Source: Thermoleophilia bacterium (GTDB lineage Bacteria > Actinomycetota > Thermoleophilia > RBG-16-64-13). Taken from it: a stretch of DNA of 6,526 nucleotides. Below, piece by piece: positions 5,608-6,526 of the stretch. The stretch is from NCBI GenBank assembly GCA_016929985.1, contig JAFGIH010000606.1, forward strand, positions 1 to 6,526, in the 5' to 3' direction. A model generated the notes under the pieces. The model saw only the letters and a list, made by a program, of their open reading frames with translations. It was not told the origin of the DNA and made no database searches. The position numbers and the translations under genes were made by a program. How positions within the stretch are numbered: position 1 is the stretch's first letter; each line of letters starts with the position of its first letter.

Positions 5608-5623
5608 CCCGCACCGGCGCGGG
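5608..5623 (-). other. Small GC-rich stem-loop between two co-directional genes
   Basis: CCCGC (5608-5612) and GCGGG (5619-5623) can pair around a 6-base loop. The sequence after it on the minus strand (GCGTCATAC) has no T-run, so it is at best a weak terminator or an mRNA-stabilising hairpin between the ABM-like gene and the nucleotidyltransferase gene. It also sits where a -35 box would be expected. Confidence 0.25.
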
Positions 5624-5637
5624 TCGAGTTTCTGCTT

Positions 5638-5925
5638 CTAAGCTTCCACGTGCAGGTTGTTCTCAATCACCCAGACCCATCTTTCCTCCGGGCCGGAGGT
5701 CGCCCACTCCATGGCCTCGTGGGTCTCGTATGCGCTTGCGAAAGCACGGGCCTTCTCGATATCGTCCCATTCGAGCAGGATGAATATGCCTTGTGGATCG
5801 CCAGCATCGCGGAACACTGTGCCTCCCTTGGAGCCGAGCCTTGCCCGCCGCTTCGCGTCCTGCTTGAACACCTCTTCGAAATCACGGTAGCGCGCCAGTT
5901 TCTGACGAATAAGCACATATGCCAT
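5638..5925 (-). CDS. Small dimeric alpha-beta-barrel (ABM-like) protein
   Basis: A 95-residue soluble protein. MAYVLIRQKL (1-10) is a first beta strand, RDFEEVFKQDAKRRARLGS (14-32) a helix, GGTVFRDAGDPQGIFILLEWDD (34-55) a beta hairpin with the FRDADDP-x-ILLEWDD type pattern, IEKARAFASAYETHEAMEWA (56-75) a helix, and RWVWVIENN (82-90) a last strand. This order is that of the ferredoxin-like dimeric alpha-beta barrel superfamily (antibiotic-biosynthesis-monooxygenase/cyclase-like small proteins). Members include oxygenases, haem-degrading enzymes and many with no known reaction; no catalytic residue set can be read here, so no substrate is proposed. The ATG at 5925 is preferred over one 195 bases upstream: it has GAGAGGAG nine bases before it, starts exactly at the first strand, and the upstream extension overlaps the divergent gene. 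It precedes the nucleotidyltransferase gene by 60 bases. Confidence 0.8.
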   Translation of the reverse strand: MAYVLIRQKLARYRDFEEVFKQDAKRRARLGSKGGTVFRDAGDPQGIFILLEWDDIEKARAFASAYETHEAMEWATSGPEERWVWVIENNLHVEA

Positions 5926-5934
5926 GGGGTACGA

Positions 5935-5942
5935 CTCCTCTC
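5935..5942 (-). promoter_or_regulatory. Ribosome binding site GAGAGGAG of the ABM-like gene
   Basis: GAGAGGAG on the minus strand, nine bases from the ATG at 5925. It supports the 95-residue form against the longer in-frame reading. Confidence 0.65.
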
Positions 5943-5965
5943 CAGCGAGTAGCTCACCGAACCGA

Positions 5966-5974
5966 ATCCTAGCA
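5966..5974 (-). promoter_or_regulatory. Possible extended -10 promoter of the ABM-like gene
   Basis: TGCTAGGAT on the minus strand fits TGN plus a -10-like hexamer; no -35 box is evident. It has the same TGCTA core as the gcvH promoter and would give a leader of about 34 bases. Confidence 0.3.
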
Positions 5975-6019
5975 TGGAGGCTCCAACGCCGCCGAGAGCC
6001 GCCGACTAGGAGCCTCTCG

Positions 6020-6030
6020 TATGCTAGTGT
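6020..6030 (+). promoter_or_regulatory. Possible -10 region of the zinc-ribbon/HIRAN-like gene
   Basis: TATGCTAGTGT on the plus strand contains TATGCT and an overlapping TGC-TAGTGT. Either would start transcription about 28-33 bases before the ATG at 6065. No -35 box is clear. It is back to back with the opposite promoter at 5966-5974 in a 139-base divergent region. Confidence 0.3.
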
Positions 6031-6064
6031 GCCCCGGTAAAACCAAGGATGACCAAGGTACGCT

Positions 6065-6526
6065 ATGCCATTCTGTACAGAGTGTGGTGCACAGATATAC
6101 CCAGACGCCAGCTTCTGCATTTCATGCGGAGCTCCGGCGCGTTTCCCCGAGAGTAACGTCTACGTCTTCGCCCTCGCCGAGGATGCCGACGACCCCAACT
6201 ACCACATCGACTTCTTCGAGGTGGAGCTTGTCGGCGAAGCCAAACACTCCGAGGCATTCGAGGAGATCCTGGGAGAACTGGACGACGAAGAGGAGATCGA
6301 GCTGGACGACGCCATCGCGGTGCTGGTCCGAGAGCCTGCGGACGCCTCCGAGAACGAGTTCGTGACGGTGCACGTCTTGGACTCCGAGTCGATGTATCAA
6401 CAGGTAGGGTACCTCCAGGCGAACGACGTGGCAGAGTACCTGGAGGTCATCCGAGAGCTCGAGCGCCGCACAGGGCGCTACGTCGGTTGCCTGGCCAGGG
6501 TGCACGGCAAGGGCAAGACCGCCACC
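6065..6526 (+). CDS. Zinc ribbon plus HIRAN-like domain protein (3' end missing)
   Basis: An open frame from the ATG at 6065 runs without a stop to the window end (154 residues), so the protein is incomplete. Residues 4-21 form a zinc ribbon C-X2-C-X10-C-X2-C (C4, C7, C18, C21) in the zinc-ribbon style CTECGAQI...FCISCGAP. After a short linker, VYVFALAE (32-39) starts a domain with a strongly acidic insert (ELDDEEEIELDD), then AIAVLVREPA, a VGYLQANDVAEYLEVIREL helix and YVGCLARVHGKGK. The DDAIAVLV ... VGYL-pattern resembles HIRAN domains (D-NAIAV ... GYLP), which bind DNA ends or stalled forks in helicases and also occur alone in bacterial proteins; this is a pattern match only. AAGG sits six bases before the ATG. 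An overlapping ATG at 6049 is in another frame. What follows the HIRAN-like part cannot be seen. Confidence 0.75.
   Translation, partial: MPFCTECGAQIYPDASFCISCGAPARFPESNVYVFALAEDADDPNYHIDFFEVELVGEAKHSEAFEEILGELDDEEEIELDDAIAVLVREPADASENEFVTVHVLDSESMYQQVGYLQANDVAEYLEVIRELERRTGRYVGCLARVHGKGKTAT

Noticed and set aside
5926..6120. N-terminal extension of the ABM-like protein to an ATG at 6120
   Set aside because: The extension overlaps the divergent zinc-ribbon gene, has no family resemblance, and the ATG at 5925 has a Shine-Dalgarno and starts at the first beta strand.
6411..6447. Inverted repeat ACCTCCAGG / CCTGGAGGT
   Set aside because: It lies inside the coding frame of the HIRAN-like gene with a 19-base loop; codon pairs for Tyr-Leu-Gln and Tyr-Leu-Glu explain it, and a terminator inside the gene is unlikely.
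1..6526. CRISPR arrays, tRNA or rRNA genes, insertion sequences, attachment sites
   Set aside because: No spaced direct repeats, cloverleaf ends, transposase motifs or terminal inverted repeats were seen; the window is densely filled with ordinary chromosomal genes.

Overview
This is a high-GC bacterial window that most resembles a deep-branching actinobacterial lineage. The main evidence is the minus-strand order gcvH, (two small genes), garA-type FHA gene, ftsR-type MerR gene. It reproduces the Rv1826-Rv1827-Rv1828 order of Mycobacterium, with two small genes inserted. A fused sugar nucleotidyltransferase/degenerate phosphomannomutase typical of Actinobacteria supports the placement. The MglA/MglB pair is of the single-pair polarity type known from Myxococcus and Thermus, not the Streptomyces conservon type, which argues for a lineage outside the classical Streptomyces/Mycobacterium group. 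The lineage call is inference. GTG is used as start in five of the ten genes.

Layout. Positions 1-1832 (minus strand) hold, in transcription order: gcvH (lipoyl carrier of glycine cleavage), a 107-base gap with a good promoter, a short RsiG-like putative cyclic-di-GMP-binding anti-sigma protein, an unrecognised 93-residue protein translationally coupled to it, a GarA-type FHA protein carrying an N-terminal zinc ribbon, and the start of an FtsR-type MerR regulator cut by the window edge. Positions 1833-1970 are a divergent promoter region. Positions 1971-3070 (plus) are an mglB-mglA operon, a roadblock-domain regulator and its Ras-like GTPase. Positions 3067-5577 (minus) hold an 836-residue nucleotidyltransferase/left-handed beta-helix/degenerate phosphomannomutase fusion whose stop codon overlaps the mglA stop. 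Upstream of it, on the same strand, is a small dimeric alpha-beta-barrel (ABM-like) protein at 5638-5925. Positions 5926-6064 are a second divergent region, and from 6065 to the window end runs an incomplete zinc ribbon plus HIRAN-like protein. Both edge genes are incomplete.

Together the left cluster reads as a signalling/cell-cycle set: a phosphorylation-controlled FHA protein, a possible c-di-GMP-controlled anti-sigma factor and a cell-division transcription regulator. The middle is a cell-polarity GTPase switch with its GAP/GEF partner. The large enzyme makes a nucleotide sugar for surface glycans. The most notable points are the RsiG-like protein with a Gln-to-His change in its c-di-GMP signature and a likely leaderless GTG start, the zinc-ribbon form of GarA, the phosphomannomutase domain with most active-site loops lost, and a Pro-to-Cys change in the MglA P-loop.
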